From CAIWHR01 sp963726775 (GTDB taxonomy: Bacteria > Pseudomonadota > Gammaproteobacteria > Burkholderiales > Casimicrobiaceae), in the NCBI GenBank assembly GCA_963726775.1, contig CAVSDL010000009.1, forward strand, positions 496,001 through 560,000: a stretch of DNA of 64,000 nucleotides, written 5' to 3'. The position numbers and the translations under genes are program-made. Positions 63,211 through 64,000 of the stretch are shown here, in pieces. Every line of letters starts with the position of its first letter. The stretch's first letter is position 1. The notes beneath the pieces are model-generated. The model searched no databases and was not told the origin of the DNA. It saw nothing but the letters and a program-made list of their open reading frames with translations.

Positions 63211-63825
63211 TCAGCGTTGCTCTGACTTGAGCGCCGACAGCGGCAACATCCTGGGCAGATCGAGCGCCTTGCGGCCCGGTTCCGGCGTCGCGAGCGGCGC
63301 CGTGGCTCGCATCGTCGAGTGCGATCGCCGTGCGAGTTGCCGGTAGCTGTCGGTGCCCTCGGCCTTCCAGGCAAGTTCGAGCGCGGTGAGCGCGCGCAAT
63401 ACCTTGGCAGGCATTCCCGCCACCAGCATGCGGGGAGGCACGATCATTCCGGCCTTGACGAAAGCCATTGCCGCGACGATCGCCGATTCGCCGATCACCG
63501 CGTTGTCGTTGATCACCGCGTTCATGCCGACGAGCGCGTTGCGCTCCACGGTGCAGCCGTGCAGAACGGCGCCGTGCCCGATATGTCCGCCTTCCTCGAC
63601 GACGGTCTGGAATCCGGGAAACGCATGCAGCACGCAGGTGTCCTGGACGTTGGCGCCCGCGCGAATATCGATGCGGCCAAAGTCGCCCCGCAGGCAGGCA
63701 GCGGGTCCGATGTAGCAGTCGGCGCCGACGATCACGTCACCGATGAGCACTGCCGACGGATGCACGTAAGCGGTGGGGTCGACCACCGGCGTGACACCGT
63801 CAATTGCGTAAACGGTCAACGTCAT
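63211..63825 (-). CDS. paaY: PaaY-type gamma-carbonic anhydrase family protein
   Basis: 204-residue left-handed beta-helix protein starting MTLTVYAIDGVTPVVDPTAYVHPSAVLIGDVIVG. The trimeric gamma-carbonic anhydrase metal ligands appear as His in VLHAFPG and in GGHIGHGAVLHGC. GMNAVINDNAVIGESAIVAAMAFVKAG and the C-terminal LAWKAEGTDSYRQLARRS match PaaY, a hydrolase/thioesterase helper of phenylacetate degradation. No other paa gene is in the window, so a general carbonic-anhydrase-like role is also possible. The last residues are basic and unconserved. Confidence 0.85.
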   Translation of the reverse strand: MTLTVYAIDGVTPVVDPTAYVHPSAVLIGDVIVGADCYIGPAACLRGDFGRIDIRAGANVQDTCVLHAFPGFQTVVEEGGHIGHGAVLHGCTVERNALVGMNAVINDNAVIGESAIVAAMAFVKAGMIVPPRMLVAGMPAKVLRALTALELAWKAEGTDSYRQLARRSHSTMRATAPLATPEPGRKALDLPRMLPLSALKSEQR

Positions 63826-63863
63826 CGAGTATCTCCCTCAAGCGGCGGTCGGAAGCGGCGCCT

Positions 63864-64000
63864 TCATCCAAGCCATGCGCGCGCGTTGCGAAACATCCGC
63901 ATCCACGGCGAATCCTCGCCCCAGCCATCCGGATGCCAGGAAAGCTGAACCGTCCTCAGCCCGCGTTCCGGGTGCGGCATCAGAATCGTGAAGCGGCCGT
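63864..64000 (-). CDS. purL: Phosphoribosylformylglycinamidine synthase, C-terminus only
   Basis: The last 44 residues and the stop of a minus-strand gene entering from the right edge. They read GRFTILMPHPERGLRTVQLS, then WHPDGWGEDSPWMRMFRNARAWLG. MPHPER carries the glutaminase His and Glu, and SPWMRMFRNARAW is the conserved end of the large PurL of proteobacteria. It acts in step four of purine synthesis. Most of the gene lies outside the window. Confidence 0.9.
   Translation of the reverse strand, partial: GRFTILMPHPERGLRTVQLSWHPDGWGEDSPWMRMFRNARAWLG

Overview
The window is about 64 kb of high-GC chromosome from a betaproteobacterium. The evidence is mainly gene order and gene content: tig-clpP-clpX-lon-hup-tRNA-ppiD, mltG-tmk-holB-pilZ-tatD, thrS-infC-rpmI-rplT-pheS-pheT-ihfA-MerR, the aat/bpt pair, a PhaM-like protein, and PP0621-pilS-pilR. 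I cannot name genus or family from sequence alone. Almost everything is chromosomal core. The only clear mobile DNA is an IS630-type cluster at 61.4-63.2 kb.

Region by region. 1-8.3 kb (minus strand) is a protein-quality block: tRNA-Leu, trigger factor, ClpP, ClpX, Lon (with a strong sigma-32-type heat-shock promoter), HU (with a good sigma-70 promoter), tRNA-Val, tRNA-Asp and PpiD (cut by the window edge). 8.4-11.5 kb carries hpnC-hpnD-hpnE, which make squalene for hopanoids. 11.5-15.2 kb has an acyl-CoA synthetase, a GNAT acetyltransferase, smpB and the divergent ratA-rnfH pair. 15.2-19.9 kb (minus) is mltG-tmk-holB-pilZ-tatD plus an ankyrin protein. 20-25.5 kb is a type II secretion operon, gspG to gspN, without gspC-F, translationally coupled to a DUF1624 membrane acyltransferase.

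26.4-34.3 kb is translation: tRNA-Val, ThrRS, IF3 (apparent AUA start), L35, L20, PheRS alpha and beta (the beta gene carries an apparent frameshift), IHF-alpha, a MerR-type regulator and tRNA-Pro. 34.5-41.7 kb is the most interesting accessory region: an RpfG-like HD-GYP response regulator, a lone fabH, an alpha/beta hydrolase, an RpfC-like hybrid histidine kinase and, converging on it, an RpfF-like DSF synthase. Together these form a complete diffusible-signal-factor quorum-sensing set: RpfF makes the cis-2-unsaturated fatty acid signal, RpfC senses it, and RpfG degrades cyclic di-GMP.

42-51.8 kb is mixed housekeeping: the two N-degron transferases, Tag glycosylase, a DUF599 membrane protein, a tRNA-Arg with a decayed tRNA fragment beside it, two uncharacterised small proteins (one behind a sigma-54-type promoter), an M61 protease, a REP-like repeat, a PEBP protein, a GST, a PhaM-like protein and a FAD-linked oxidase. 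51.8-57.6 kb holds PP0621, PilS/PilR, AmpD, YciB, BolA and a periplasmic parvulin. 57.8-61.9 kb is tctB-tctA plus a gamma-glutamyltransferase whose 3' end now runs into an IS630 remnant. A complete IS630 copy lies next to that remnant. The window closes with a PaaY-type gamma-carbonic anhydrase and the C-terminus of PurL.
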